From assembly GCA_007570785.1 (NCBI GenBank), contig ML660774.1, forward strand, positions 6,601,404-6,665,403: a stretch of 64,000 nucleotides of DNA, given 5' to 3'. Position 1 is the stretch's first letter. Each line of letters begins with the position of its first letter. The notes under the pieces are model-generated. The model was given only the letters and a program-made list of their open reading frames with translations. It searched no databases and was not told where the DNA came from. The stretch comes from Antilocapra americana (taxonomy: Eukaryota; Chordata; Mammalia; Artiodactyla; Antilocapridae). Shown here one piece after another: positions 46,009-58,436 of the stretch. The position numbers and the translations under genes were made by a program.

Positions 46009-46377
46009 ATGTGTTTTGCACTGAAAAAAAAAAATTTAAATTACTTGGTCTCCGGTTGCTGTAAAGGTCATCCAAGATGGATGTTCTGTTTATATTGTAT
46101 AGTATTTCATATGAAATAATTACAGTTCACGAAATGTCTTCCCTGATGTTACTGATTTATAACAGCACATTTGTAACATGGTTTTTATCGTGTCCGTGTA
46201 CCATATTGTAAATGATGATTACTTGTCATGCTTAGTATAATAACTTAAAAGAAAAAAAAGCACAGGGATTTTTGTAAGTCGATATTTGAAAGTCCCTCCA
46301 TATGGTAATATTGTGTTCATGCTGTTTATGTAGTGTTGTGTGAAATATCCATTTTGGATTGTGTTACTTTTTAAGAT

Positions 46378-46383
46378 ATTAAA
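46378..46383 (+). terminator. Candidate distal polyadenylation signal (ATTAAA)
   Basis: The common variant hexamer, preceded by T-rich and TGTGTTACTTT sequence and followed by a T-run at 46411-46424. It is the last strong signal before the sequence changes character, and I use it to mark the probable gene end. Confidence 0.45.
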
Positions 46384-46424
46384 TAACATTTGGTTATATG
46401 TCTAAGTGGATTTTTTTTTTTTTT

Positions 46425-48309
46425 GGTACTTGAGAGAAAAATACATGAGACCACTTGATTTCTCTCCTCAATTAACATTACATCATAACAAAATTTTATT
46501 GCACAGTCTTGGTTATTAGAGCTTTTGAATTAAAACAACTGAAAATGGAAATTCCTGATCAGCATCTTTTCCAGGAGTGTTTAAAAAGATCCCATTCTTG
46601 GCCAGCTATTAAAATTTAAAACCGAGTGAGGCTTACAGAGGCATATAATTTAGTTTTCTAAATGAAATTATAAAGTAATGTGGTCAGTTTGTTTTCTTAT
46701 CACTCGTTATCGTAGCTTCTACCCCCAAATCAATGTGGTTCCCTTATCCAGTACACGCTCGGAGGCTATCCACATACTCCAGGGAGGCCTTTTTGTACTG
46801 GTTTTGAATGCCTCCATGTTTAGCTGCCTTCAGAAGCTATTATCCATTCCTCTGATTCTCCTCAGCAGTGACAAAACTTTGTCCTGGGAGAACGGATCTC
46901 CTTTTTCCAAACCAAAAGTGACCTGCTGTCAAGCAAATGATGGAGCTAGGAAACAACATTATTAGTCAAAAACAATACGGAGCTGTAAAGTCTAGCCTAA
47001 TTTTCTGGTGAAGGCAATGCCCAAAACAGACTTCCCAGAAGTGTTCTGAACAATGACAGAGCCATTTGGGTAAGTGTGGAAAACCTAAGGGGACTCCTTT
47101 GAAGGACAAGCCTTATTTTAAGTCGCGTAAGTTTGCCTATACAGATGCTTCATTTTTCAAGCATATAATAGGGGAAACAAGAATACCCAAAGTACGTTGT
47201 GAATTGTATGCTAGGAGCAAAACCCTCTGTGCTGGAGGAAAGGTAATTGTTTGTTCCTTTCAGAACCTTCCAGAGAACTGGACACAGGAGGAAATGCAGT
47301 GACTCACCAAGAAGCTGGAAGGCAGGGTTCTGACTCCTCTGAGAGAATGGTCACAGTTCATAAAAATCTTTTCTTTCGAAAGGAAATGGTATGGTTTTAA
47401 CTTATTTTTAAGTGTTTAGAGTGGTGTGTTTTTTCCGCCGTAAGGAAAATCCAGAGCCCTCGATATTTGTCATCTCCGCTCTTGCAGCTGTGAAATCAAG
47501 AGCTGCTGAATAATAAAATGAAGTTATTCACCTGACTTTAATAATTTATTTAACTGTGAAACCTTACCCCTACTGTGGGAATACCTGGATTTAGTGGCAT
47601 TCCGCTTCTTTGAGCTCCATGGCTCCAGACTCTTCCTGTAAAGCGAATAGTTTGTCATCTAACCCATGGGATAAGTGTGTGTGATGAACGTTCACAGAGC
47701 GTAACACACCGCCCAGAAATTTCAAGAAAAAACAAGTCACCTGCACGCACGATGATAGCCTGGGTGAGGCTGGGGCTGAATCTTCTTAAAAGCAGTGCAT
47801 TAGAAGTATGATGGTAAAAGGGGGAAGAGAGATGCAATGTGTTAGAAGAGAAATAAGGCCAGAGATCTTAGCTTGGAATTCAGAGGGCAAGATCGAACCA
47901 CTGATGATCCGTGAAGACCGGATTCTGTCTTCCTAAGTCGGGTCTGGGACTGGTGTCTGTGGCTTACATGGAGTGAGCGTGTCAGCCTCCGCGTGTCTGA
48001 GTGACGGCGTCTGTGGGTCACTTAGGCAACCCCCAAAGTCTGTCCAATGCGTGCCTCCAGGCCGGCTTTCCTCATGGCCCCTTGTTTCTCTTCCTTTCTG
48101 TGAAGTTGCAGGCATCATTTTTCTTTTCTATTACCTGAGGTTTATTTCATTTTATTACTCTTTTCTCTATATAAAACTTAAGAATTTTTTTTGTTATGCT
48201 TTCTAGTCTATTAATGCTTGGACTCATTCCTAATCTCAAGTGTATATCTGTAATAATATAGTATATAATAATACAGAATAGGATATAACACTAATTAATA
48301 ATAATAATA
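46425..48309. other. Unique sequence downstream of STOX2
   Basis: No SINE/LINE or exon recognised. An AATAAA at 47512 could be a further distal polyadenylation signal, but nothing else ties it to STOX2. 48230-48310 is TAATAA-rich. Confidence 0.5.
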
Positions 48310-48385
48310 CAGGGAAGCCTGGTGTGCTGCAGTTCATGGGGTCACAGAATCAAACACGACTTAGTGACTGAACAACAACAGAATT
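48310..48385 (+). mobile_element. BovB 3' end (or Bov-A tail), short
   Basis: AGGGAAGCCTGGTGTGCTGC, GGGGTCACAGAATCAAACACG. BovB and its SINEs share this end; the AGGGAAGCCTGG wording favours BovB. Confidence 0.85.
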
Positions 48386-49570
48386 ATGTTAATTATGACA
48401 TTATAATACAATAGAAAAGATAATAAAATTACTGTATGCTTGTATATAGTTGAGATACATATACATTGTATATATTTATATTGTATTATATGTAACAATA
48501 ACACATGATAAGTTATACAACAGTAATTTTGTATATAACTACCATTGATTACTAGCACTTTAAATTTCACATTTATAGTCTTACACTCCTTGTATCCAAA
48601 GCCCACTATCTTTGCTTAATCTCATTTCCACTCACCTTTGCACTGAGAGTCTGTTGTTCTCCAGCACTGGGATATGAATTTATCACCAGCTATCAAAGGC
48701 CTGGGAAATCACTAGAAACTTTCATATATAGAGCTGGATGATGATAGATAAATAGATGATTACATAGATATTGCCTTAGACCAAAGATCTCTATTTTTTT
48801 ATAGTCTGTAAATGACAACAAAACAAGAGTGTGACTCTATTTTAATGATGTATTGAAAATTTGTTATCTTGGGAAATTGGTTTGGATACTTCTTGTGTCT
48901 GTGCTTCAAGCCAGCATCTGCCGTTCTTTACTGTATTCTACATTGTGGGAAAAATTCCCCCTGAAACACATCTCGTTCAATGTCAATAACAGTTCAATGG
49001 TTCTAGCATTTAAAATCTCTTTCTTGAGTTTCTCCCACAATCATGAGATTTCCCCTGTTGCCATCCCATCTGACTGCAAAGGTAGCGGTGGGTCTGCCCT
49101 ACACGGTCTGGCTTCACGCTGCTTGTCATTGTTGACAGGACATGTGACAGACTAAGATCTTAAATGGATTGGAGAAGACAAGGGCTGTTCTTTCTATTCC
49201 TTCCCTTCGTATGTATTTGATGGCAGTTATGGGACATCTGTGTCAATTGTCAAGAGATCGATACTCAGGCTGGGAACGTTTCAGGATTCTCAGGGAGAGA
49301 TGCCCTTGGAAACAGGAGATGCCATTTCCACAGCTGTATCCCTTCCGTGTCTCCTGTCTGTAAAAGGGATCCAATGAGATGGACCAGGGGCTCCATCTGG
49401 CCCTATAAGAAGTCAGGCAAATGGGCACAATAGAGCTTATTTTTTACAGCCGACTTTTGCTCTAGCCAGTTGATGGAACTACCAGTGCTTTGAGAGACTG
49501 CCCTTAAGATTTCAGCAGTCAGAATATTTTGTAGATAGCTTATTGAGAACAAAGCACTTCCATTGCATTT
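48386..49570. other. Unique intergenic sequence
   Basis: AT-rich to 48.6 kb, then average. No gene or repeat recognised. Confidence 0.5.
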
Positions 49571-49571
49571 T

Positions 49572-49692
49572 TAGACATTTTTTTGGCTGCTCTGCATGAC
49601 TTATGGGATCTTAGTTCTTCCACCAGGGATTGAGACTGCCCCTTGCAGGGGAAACAGAATCCTAACCGCTGAGCCACTGGGGTAGTCCCCCC
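49572..49692 (-). mobile_element. CHR-type SINE, short form
   Basis: GGGATCTTAGTTCTTCCACCAGGGATTG order with CGCTGAGCCACTGGGGTAGTCC at its head. Confidence 0.85.
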
Positions 49693-51080
49693 ACTGCATT
49701 TTTAAGCAAATATTTTATTACAGTTTTAGAATTACAGAATTACTAGGACTTCTGTACAGAGAATGCCTGTGTAGCCACCCCATCACCAGTTTCCCCTATT
49801 ACTAATATCTTGCTTTAGTATGGTACATTGGTCATAATTAATGAACCAATATTGACACATTATGAACAGAAGCAATACTTTATTCAGATTTCCTTAGTTT
49901 GTCCCAGCTGTCATTTTTCTGTTCCAGGAGGCAGTCTAGGAAACCACATTATTATGTGGCCTTAGTCTCCTGTGGTCTGAGTTTCTTACACTTTGTTTTT
50001 AATAACTTGGTGGTTTTGAGGAGTACTGCTCAGGAATTTTGTATAATGACCCTCAATCTGGGTGTTTCATGCTTTTCTAAAGATTAGGCTGGGCGTATAG
50101 GTTATGAGGGGGTCACAGAAGTCAAGTATTATTGGCATCATATATCAAGAATGCATATTAACAATATGACTCATCACTGTTGATGTAAATCTCGATCGCC
50201 TGGCTTAAGATAATGTGAGGTCTCTTCACTGCGAAGTTACTCTTTTTTCCTCAGTTCCAGCTGTCCTTTGCGGAAGAAAGTCACTAAGCTCAGCTCACAC
50301 TGGCGTCAGGATTTACCCTCCATCTCTTGAAGGGTGGAGAATTTAAATAGATTATTTGACATCCTGTACGGGAGATTTCTTCTTCCCCATTTATTTTTAT
50401 GTAATTGAGTCCCATCAGTATGTGCTCACAGTGTATGCTCACTTGTTTTATGCGTTGGGTTGTAGTCCTTTACTACTTTATGTTTGTTATGCCTCAGTTT
50501 TTCCAGCTCTTGCTCTTGTTTGCTCCTTTGGTGGGCTCCCGTATCCCTTTGACCTACCCCTCATCATCGTGGTGGTTTGTTCGTCTCTTTGTGAGCGCGT
50601 CCTAATTTCCTGGCATTACAGGATGCTCTAGGCTCATTTTGTATCTCTCACTGCAGTCTCTGAATCGGTCGCTTCTCTATGGAGCACCTAGTTTCTTGTA
50701 TTGAAGGATGATATTAGAAACCAAGATCTAAGAGAGAGTTATGCCCACCCACCAGTACTGAAGAGCCGTAATCCCTAGGTTTCTTTAGCTGATAGAGCAA
50801 GGAGATACCTGTGTGTACTAACTTGTGTACATACATGTCAATAAATATGTGGAACATCAGTATCTCTCATAAGTTAAATGTGAATTCATACTGACGTATC
50901 CAACTCTGATCCTTTACTACACAGATCCTTCTGCCTCCTCCCTCTGCTTATCTGTAACCTCCCACCCCAGCCGTGAGAAGAATCCCGGCTTGCGCCATCC
51001 GCCATCCATCATCCATTTACTTAATCTATTACAGTGTACACATATAGTAGCTCATCCTTTGCATTTTATAAAACTGATTA
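49693..51080. mobile_element. Ancient LINE, probably L1M-class 3' region
   Basis: GGTACATTGGTCATAATTAATG, AACCAATATTGACACATTAT, TTTTGAGGAGTACTGCTCAG, TCACTGTTGATGTAAATC and GACAGAGCAAGG-like sequence follow a common eutherian interspersed repeat I associate with old L1 3' UTRs. I cannot assign the subfamily or orientation firmly. Confidence 0.5.
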
Positions 51081-51359
51081 GATAAATATGAATAAACATG
51101 GAAGTGAAGATATGGAACATCTCCAACTTATTCTTGCTTAATATGGAAGTACTGTGAAGATCGTAAACCTTGGGCTTGTTAGTTCCTAATGGGATTGCTC
51201 TAAAGAATTTTAAGGTTCAAAGGGTAAAAGGGCATGATTAATATTATTTAATGTGCTCCTTTCTTTATGTTACACTGTTAGTGCTTGGAAAGAAAGTGGT
51301 ATGTTGACTTAAGAGCAATATGCATATGTTTAATAAGACCTTACTTTTCTCTCCCCACT

Positions 51360-51535
51360 CCAGTCTCTGCAAATCTGAACTGTAACCATATTTCAAGGTC
51401 CAGATCAAATGCCTTCTCCATCACAAGGCCTCTCTGAACATCCCTTCCCACTTCTGTGTCCTGACAAGAGTATGGCCTCTTGCCCGCTCCTGCAATAAAT
51501 GTACCATTTCCAACTCTGTGTTCCCAGATTTCATT
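51360..51535 (+). mobile_element. L2 LINE fragment (ancient)
   Basis: AAGGTCCAGATCAAATGCC, CTTCTCCATCACAAGGCCTCTCTGA order corresponds to the L2 'CAAATGTCACCTCCT..GAAGCCTTCCCTGA' block. Confidence 0.55.
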
Positions 51536-53277
51536 GTAAAGTCAGGACTTCAGACTCCCACCCCAAACTGTGACATTAGCTAAACAATTTATGCCACTTT
51601 TATACTGTTTACTGGATTTCCTGGAGTTTGGGGAGGGACTCAGTGCGGGGGGACCACTGGGGTGACTGTTTCCTGGTGGTCCTTATGAGCTTGGAAATTT
51701 CAGATAGGCTGAGCTGTACAAGAAATGGGCTCAGTGAGGTGGCTTCTAGCGGGATTTCAGCAACCTTAGGGGCTTATTAAAAACAGAGTGGGAAGGTTTA
51801 GTCCCTTCTTGCAAGTTCATCCCCATCCTTCACTCCTGGGCTGTTACTTGGGAGCCATTGAGAGCCGCTGTCTTAACATGTGAAAGGAGCAGACCTCACC
51901 CACTGAATCTGGGGAGTCCTTTTGTGGGGGTGTAAGAGACTGTGGGTGCGGAGTGGGTCTCCCCAAAGTGGTGGGGGTGTTGATGACCATGGACACAGCA
52001 TGTTTCTTTTTAACTGTATCTTAAATGTAAAGACAGCTGACTATGCAAATGTTCCATAAAAGTATAAACTTTTCAGTTTACTTTCTCAATTTCAGGGTTT
52101 CTTTGCCTATCTTAACCACATGTTTTTCTATTTCTTGTCATTTCCTTTCCCAACCTCCAACATCTTTTTTTTTTTTTTTGCATCTGTTGAGTTTTTGACG
52201 ACAACTCACATTTAAAATGCTCATTCCTCTCCCCTGCCCCATCTCACGCTTTTCAAACAAGTCCTTGATTTTTGTTTCTTGATCATTGTTGTCACATCTG
52301 CCTATGCCGTTGTCCCCGCTGTGACTACTCATTTTGTAACAGTGGCTATTTTAAAAGCCTAACCAAGTATTTGCTATTACTCCCAAACACTCAAATTAGC
52401 TTAAAAAAAGTTTTAAACATTGCTCTGTGTTGACTGTATACGAGATCCCCTCCCCTCAAGGTCTAGATCAGCTGTGGTGTTGGCAGTTGGCCTGTTCAGT
52501 AGGTTAGCTGGAACAACATTATTCTGTGTGGCCCCAGGGTTCAGAAATGGGGACGCAGTTACTGCCCTGGCATGTGGTTTCGGGTCAGGGTGAAGTCAAT
52601 GATGACACAGTCTAGTTCCCTCTGGGGAATGTTTTAGGTAACTTGAATAGTCTTGTAATTCCACGCTTCTTAAAAGTCTATGAAATCCACATCTTAATTT
52701 TAGTTTTCTACCTATTCCAATTTTTCTACAGTAAGCACATATTATTTTAAAGTCAGAATACTGTTTGTGAAAATATAAGACATTTAAGAATACAATAAGC
52801 CAAAGAAGGGTGATAAATTGTGAGTGAGGTACTCCCTGTGTTTTAATCCTCCCTGGGCAGCCAAGTGCTTCCTTTCCTCACAGCACTTTCTGGCCACTTC
52901 TCTTCTGATGGGGACTACAGGCTGAATCTTGGAGATTTTTCTTGAGCATAAAAAGCCTTCTTAATTTTTCAAGCTGCAGATCTATGTGTTTCCTGCTTTC
53001 CAGAGCATAAACAGTCTCCTGGTCTTGATAAAAGGCAATCCAGAATTTCCTCGGATGAGGTAGGATTAAGAGGGGGAGAAAAACAGGATTAAAGGTAAGG
53101 ATTGCTCTTCTTTTAGGGGCAGAGTAAAAGCCATCACGTCAGGGGGACGATGAATCATTCGGAGCCTGGATAAGCTGATGCTTGATTTGTTTCCCTTAGT
53201 TCATTACTTTAGTAATTGAACATTCTTCCCAAATGATTTATTACAGCTAACTCATTTACCCTCAGAATACAGTTGCA
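51536..53277. other. Unique intergenic sequence
   Basis: A T-run at 52165-52179; otherwise nothing recognised. Confidence 0.5.
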
Positions 53278-53395
53278 AGGACTTCCCTGTCAGTCCAGTG
53301 GCTCCGAGCTTCCAATGCAGGGGACGTGGGTTCAATCCCCCACGTGCTGTGTGGCTTGGCCAAAAAAATAAATATTAAAAAAAAAGATTTTTTTA
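53278..53395 (+). mobile_element. CHR-type SINE, short form
   Basis: GGACTTCCCTGTCAGTCCAG head, GGGTTCAATCCCC B-box, GCCAAAAAAATAAAT tail. Confidence 0.87.
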
Positions 53396-53635
53396 AAAAG
53401 AATCTAAGTAAGAATCTTTAGATACTTCCTACCACATCTGGAATCTATTATTTATCCATTCATGTTGGACTTAATCAATTCTTATCATAATTTCTAATAA
53501 ATATATCTTAATCATAGACATTAAAAATTATCACTCCAAAAAGGTAGTCCATTAAGCAGATGCAGTTTAAAAATTTAGAACCCTGTAGGCATAGACTAGA
53601 TTTTTGCAAAACTAGAAAAGTAAATGAGGTCTAAA

Positions 53636-54105
53636 TTGTTCCAGTTTTATTGAGTTATAATTGACATACAGCACTATGTAAGTTTAAGGTTTATATATAT
53701 TACATAATGGACTTCCCAGGTGGCACTAGTGGTAAAGAATCTGCCTGCCAATGCAGGAGATTCAAGAGATGCAGTTTCAGTCCTTGGGTTGGGAAGATCC
53801 CCTGGAGTAGGAAACTGCAACCCACTCCAGTACTCTCGCCTGGAGAATCCCATGGACAGAGGAGCCTGGCGGGCTACAGCCCATGGGGACTCACAGTCGG
53901 ACACGACTGAGTGCGCACAGACACAGCACACAGTTTTGCAGTTTATACTCCATCGTAGGTTATTAGCTGATAATGGCTATGGTTCCCCGTGCTGTGCAAT
54001 ATATCCTTGTTGCCTATCTGTCTTCTGTATAGTAGCCTGGATCTGTCACTCCTTTACCCACAATTTGTCTCTCTGCCTTTCCTTCTCCCTGTTCATAACC
54101 ACAAA
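53636..54105 (-). mobile_element. L1 3' UTR, antisense, split by a SINE
   Basis: TTTATTGAGTTATAATTGAC and ATACAGCACTATGTAAG on the left of the SINE; GTTCCCCGTGCTGTGCAATA, CCTTGTTGCCTATCTG and CCTTCTCCCTGTTCATAACC on the right. The order is that of an antisense L1 3' end. Confidence 0.75.
53709..53927 (+). mobile_element. Bov-tA SINE, inserted in an L1
   Basis: GACTTCCCAGGTGGCACTAG head through CAGTCGGACACGACTGAGTG tail. Confidence 0.96.
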
Positions 54106-54655
54106 ATAATACCAATGAATGTATAAGCAAAACAGAACCTGACATAGTTCTAAAAAGCCAAACACGAGGGTATGTCACTGCCAAGCTGAAGTACATTCTC
54201 TGGAGACGTTCTATACCGCCACTAATATTTTCCAAGGACAGGAAATTCTTTAAAACATTCCTTCCTACCACTACAAGAACTCTACTTAAACTGAAAGCCT
54301 CATCCTTAAGACAACCCGGAGATGTTAAAGTTTCTACTAGAGGTGAAGAATATGCCAGCTGTTGGCACATCCACTCACCAACACAGACCCCTGGAGCCAT
54401 TGCTTCCGGCTTCAGTGTCACATTCACCCTTTTAAGGATGCTCTGCAGAAGAGAGCGCTGTACTCAAGGCTGCCCCTGGGTGGACCTGAGAACAGGTGAA
54501 TCTCTCTTGGGCCTCATCCTAGTCTCTGCTCATCAGTTCTTTCCTACAGCCTTGTCTCTCGGATACAGGAGGAAAGCCAACAAACTATCTAGAAAAGTTC
54601 GCTTTTCCAAAGGGGTTCATGTTATAAAAGAACCTACAAGAGGAGAATCCTAGGG
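54106..54655. other. Unique intergenic sequence
   Basis: No recognised gene or repeat; a 137-codon minus-strand open frame here has no family resemblance. Confidence 0.5.
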
Positions 54656-54659
54656 GGCA

Positions 54660-54815
54660 CAACCTTCCACCTGCTCTCACGAGAGTCTGTTTATGTGTCT
54701 TTCTGTCCTGTCCGTCTGTTACAAACTTCTGGAGGTGAAGGGCTGTGCCTTAAGTCATCGTTGTTCCTGTGCAGACACAGACCTCAATGTTTATGAAGGA
54801 ATGAACGAATACACA
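54660..54815 (+). mobile_element. L2 LINE 3' end (ancient)
   Basis: CTTCTGGAGGTGAAGGGCTG and TTTATGAAGGAATGAACGAA, degraded L2 terminus. Confidence 0.5.
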
Positions 54816-55414
54816 CGTGAACAAAGGGAGGCATGCATGAGAGTGGCCGACAGAATGTAGGCGCTGAGGACCAGATGACCTGCGACAAAGACTCAGATCC
54901 ATAATAGCCACCTGGAGCTCATCTCATTCCGCTTTAAAAGTGCGGCTAACTAGATGAAGAGACTGTGAAATGAAGGTCCGTTCTTCCGAGGAGCCTCTAA
55001 GAAAAACCATGTGGCTCTGATTCTGATACCTATTTCGGGGGTGGGGGGTGGCATTTTTATCAATGTTCCTAGAGAGGCGTGAGTATCAGGAACTTTTCAA
55101 ACAGAAACAATGGTATTTGCAATATATTTGAGATAGCACACATTTATGAATAACAACTTGAGTAAAATTAGAATTAGGCTTATAATACGAATCTCTCCTG
55201 AACCCTTGTACGGCGTGACCATTGCATTATATATGGCTGGAGAGATCCCAGCACACATATGTACTCACGCACACAAACAATAGCAGTGCAGTATCGTGCA
55301 AACAGTGTGAGGAATGGGACAGCCATTCATAGGTGGGGAACAGATAAACATTTGGAATGTCTGCTCTATGTGTTACGCCTCACTGATGTTAATGTTTTTT
55401 TTGTTCAAAACAAA

Positions 55415-55910
55415 TATATGTTTATTATAGGAAATCTGAAAATACAAGAAAGCAGAAAAGAAGCAAAGAAGAATTATGCATCGTCATATCTCTCAAAATG
55501 ATCACAAGTATTATACGGTATGTATTTCTTGTTAACGTTTTTACATATTTTTAAACAAAGTTGGGGCCACCTAGTCCAAACTCTGCAACCTGCTTTCCCC
55601 CCCATAGTTTTCATGAACATTTCTCACGACTTGAAATATTCTTCTGCCATATTCCTCTAAATGGCTGCACAACAGGTCTTTCCTTGAATCGTTTTCCTTC
55701 TGTTTCTCATTGTTGAACTTTTCTTTAAACTTTTTCCTGATGCTGGAATTTTTAGGCTGCAACGAACATCCTTAAAGAAATCTGAATGTTTCCTGAAATT
55801 AGAATTCCTAGGTCAAAATCTGCATGCATGTTTAAGACTTTTAAAATATATTGTCGCATTACCCTTCCCAATTTGTCATGTCCAATTACCCTCCTGCCAG
55901 AAGTTACGAT
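55415..55910 (+). mobile_element. Ancient LINE fragment
   Basis: GCTGCAACGAACATCCTTAA, GAATTCCTAGGTCAAAATCTG, TTGTCGCATTACCCTTCC and TACCCTCCTGCCAGAAG follow the order of an old eutherian LINE repeat. The subfamily is not identified. Confidence 0.45.
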
Positions 55911-58141
55911 AAGATTTATTTTCTAAAGTATTTAAAGGTCAGTTTTACTTTGGTATGTTTATAACTGTATCCATTCTTTTGCCAGTTGTATTCAAGGATT
56001 AGATTCTGGTGTATAATCTGCAGAATTATTCAGTCTGTTGATTGAGCCTTTAGCAGGAAAGATATTAATATCACACATCTCCTAATGAATCTTTAACCAA
56101 ATAGTATTAGGATAACAGATTTTTTTACTTTTTTCACCTTTAGAAGTACACCTTGGGAAAATGAATGTGTCTTGTCATAAATATGTTGAGAGAAAGGGAT
56201 TCTCTTGCTTATGTATCTTTTTCACCTGGATGGCCAGCAGCTGCATATTCCAGTTCAGAGTTGTTCCCATTTTGTCATTCTCAAGTTGGAAGCGCAGTAG
56301 AAGCATGATTAAGTCTCCAGCTTGGTAGCAAAACATTTACAGTGTAACCCAGATAGGCTCACTCTGTGTGTACAGGTTGAGTGAAAGCATCTCTAATTCC
56401 CTTGAGGATGCAACCTCTTGTTTTTCATTTGAGTCCAGAGTGAAAGCTGCATGGAAACTCCTTGACAGTATTCTTCTCTATCGAGAACATTGGATTCCCA
56501 AGATGCAACGTGTTTTCAGATTTATTATTCTCCTATAATGAAGAAAGTCAAGGATACTTCAACCTGGAGGAGCTTTTTATTTGACATCTTTCTTTCAAGG
56601 TAACAGCTCTGTAGCAGTTTGTTTCATATGCACCCGCTTATTAGTGGTAGCTTTTGGTGGAAACTTGCTTATCAAAAAAGGATGATTTATAGTGAAGAGC
56701 AGCTGCTCCCAATCACAAACTATTCATAAATAGCTTCCCACCCCCACCCTGAGTGAGGCCCTCTATTCTCCAGTTATAACAGTCAGCAGAAAATGAAAAC
56801 CCTGTAGGGTGATAAATAGTTGAAAAAATATTTCTCCCTGGTGTTTCGAATGTTGTCTTATAATGCACTGTACTTTCACTGAACCAGAAAGTGTCTGTAA
56901 TAAAAGAATATTGAGGGGGATATGTTTAGATTCTCATCGAATGCTAGAACTTAGAAAATATGCTCTGCTCTCACTGACAGAGGTTAATAGCCGAGTATAT
57001 GTCATCAGCATCAATAAAATGAAAGGGTTTGGTCCCAAGCCCCTAATAAACAATTACAATTTTTAACATGTAAAATCTGGCTACATTTTCCCCTTAATTT
57101 AAAATAACAGTCCAATTAACAATAAGCAAACGATCGCTTTTTTAGAATTCTATAAATATTTCATTTTTTTAAAGCCATCAAAAATAAAAGACCACTTCTT
57201 TGAGCTGTCTTTTGACTTAAAACCATCTTTTCCATTTATCTAAGGAATAAATACTATTGTTTCTGGAAAGTATGCTGCTTTCTTTCCTGGCTATTAATCA
57301 TCTGTTTATACGTTGTAGGGACCACACTCCTATACCTACTCTTAACTTGGCACTTCCTTCCTTATAAAAGGAATTTGGGCAACCCAGAAGTCATCTCAGA
57401 ATCATCCCAAGATCTGTTGGGGTTGAAGTGAACTCTAAATGGTCAGCTATGATAACAAATTCACTGTCAGTTCCGGACTGTGATCTTTCTACTTGACCAG
57501 CTTGGTTCCGCCAGGGGTGAATTGAATGTCAGTCTTGCCTATAGGTTACTCTTTTTCAGGCTATTAGTACAGTAATCATCAGTATCTACTGAAGAGAACT
57601 GCAGCTGTAAACAGCTTGACTGTGTAAACTGCAACTCTGCTCTTACCCTAGATGACTAAAGTCTCAAAGTCCTTGAACTTTTTATTTTTTTTTTCTTTCG
57701 AGTGTGTGCACTAAACCAAGAATGTGAGCTGGTTTTCCTCAGTCTGAGTCTTCCCTGGAACAGATGGGGCTTGCACTTATCTGGTTGGTTGTTGGGGGGG
57801 TGGGGGGATTCCTGAGGACTCCCACCTTGACATTGCAATGAAAACTTTCCCTCAAATCTCTAAATTCTCTCATCTGGCACAATAAATTAGAAAAGCCTGC
57901 TGTTCCCTTTGGTAGGCTTATGGAGTGCCCCCATGTTAGATTAATATCCAGAAATCATCTCTTCTCTGGTGGAGCAGAAGGCAGGTGATGAGTCCCAGAT
58001 GTTTCTGCATGACCATCATTCCCAGACATAATAGATGACATCAGGGAAAGAACTGTGCCTTCTCTTTTTCTTTCTTCCTCTCTTTTTTCCCTCCTTCACC
58101 CCCTCCTCCCCCTACTTCTTCCTCCCCCACGGCCCCTGCTT
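55911..58141. other. Unique intergenic sequence
   Basis: No interspersed repeat recognised in more than 2 kb; AT-rich with a G-rich run (57794-57807). No exon found. It could hold conserved regulatory DNA, but sequence alone cannot show this. Confidence 0.5.
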
Positions 58142-58176
58142 ACACACACACACACACATGCACACAAACACACACA
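58142..58176. repeat. (CA)n microsatellite
   Basis: CACACA run with TG and AA interruptions, after a C/T-rich stretch (58055-58140). Confidence 0.95.
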
Positions 58177-58231
58177 TCTTTTTCTTTCTTTTCTAAAGGA
58201 TTCAGAGAGTTTGAAAGTTGACTAAAGTAAT

Positions 58232-58436
58232 CTCACATAATGGCTCAGTCAGTAAAGAATCCACGTGCATGCAGGAGACACAGGATCGATCCCTGCATCG
58301 GGAAGATCCTCTGGAGGGCGAAACGGCAACCCGCTCTAGTGTTCTTGCCTGGGAAGTCCCATGGACAGAGGAGTCTGGTGGGCTGCAGTCCATGGGGTCG
58401 CAAGAGTCGGCCACGGTTTAGCAACCAAACCACCAC
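58232..58436 (+). mobile_element. Bov-tA SINE
   Basis: AATGGCTCAGTCAGTAAAGA head through CAAGAGTCGGCCACGGTTTAG tail. Confidence 0.93.

Larger units (their letters stand above)
1..46410 (+). other. STOX2: STOX2 gene, 3' part (first coding exon outside window)
   Basis: The extent is inferred from three coding exons whose splice phases join cleanly and whose combined translation I recognise as storkhead box 2. The left limit is the window edge, because no sequence here encodes the remembered basic N-terminus of the canonical protein. The right limit is the last good polyadenylation-like signal after the final exon. Introns 26849-32570 (5,722 bp) and 34837-39921 (5,085 bp) both begin GT and end AG. 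The gene boundaries are inference; the coding exons are direct. Confidence 0.85.
40118..46410 (+). other. STOX2: Probable STOX2 3' UTR
   Basis: After the TGA, about 6.3 kb runs without any SINE or LINE I can recognise, in contrast to the repeat-laden flanks. It is AT-rich, with homopolymer runs (A-runs near 40530, 43784 and 44325, a T-run near 44611) and several AATAAA/ATTAAA hexamers. The absence of repeats and the cluster of polyadenylation signals near 46.0-46.4 kb suggest a long terminal exon. The exact end is inferred and would need transcript 3'-end data. Confidence 0.6.

Noticed and set aside
58142..58176. CRISPR-like or regulatory array
   Set aside because: A plain CA microsatellite. 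No direct repeats with unique spacers occur anywhere in the window.
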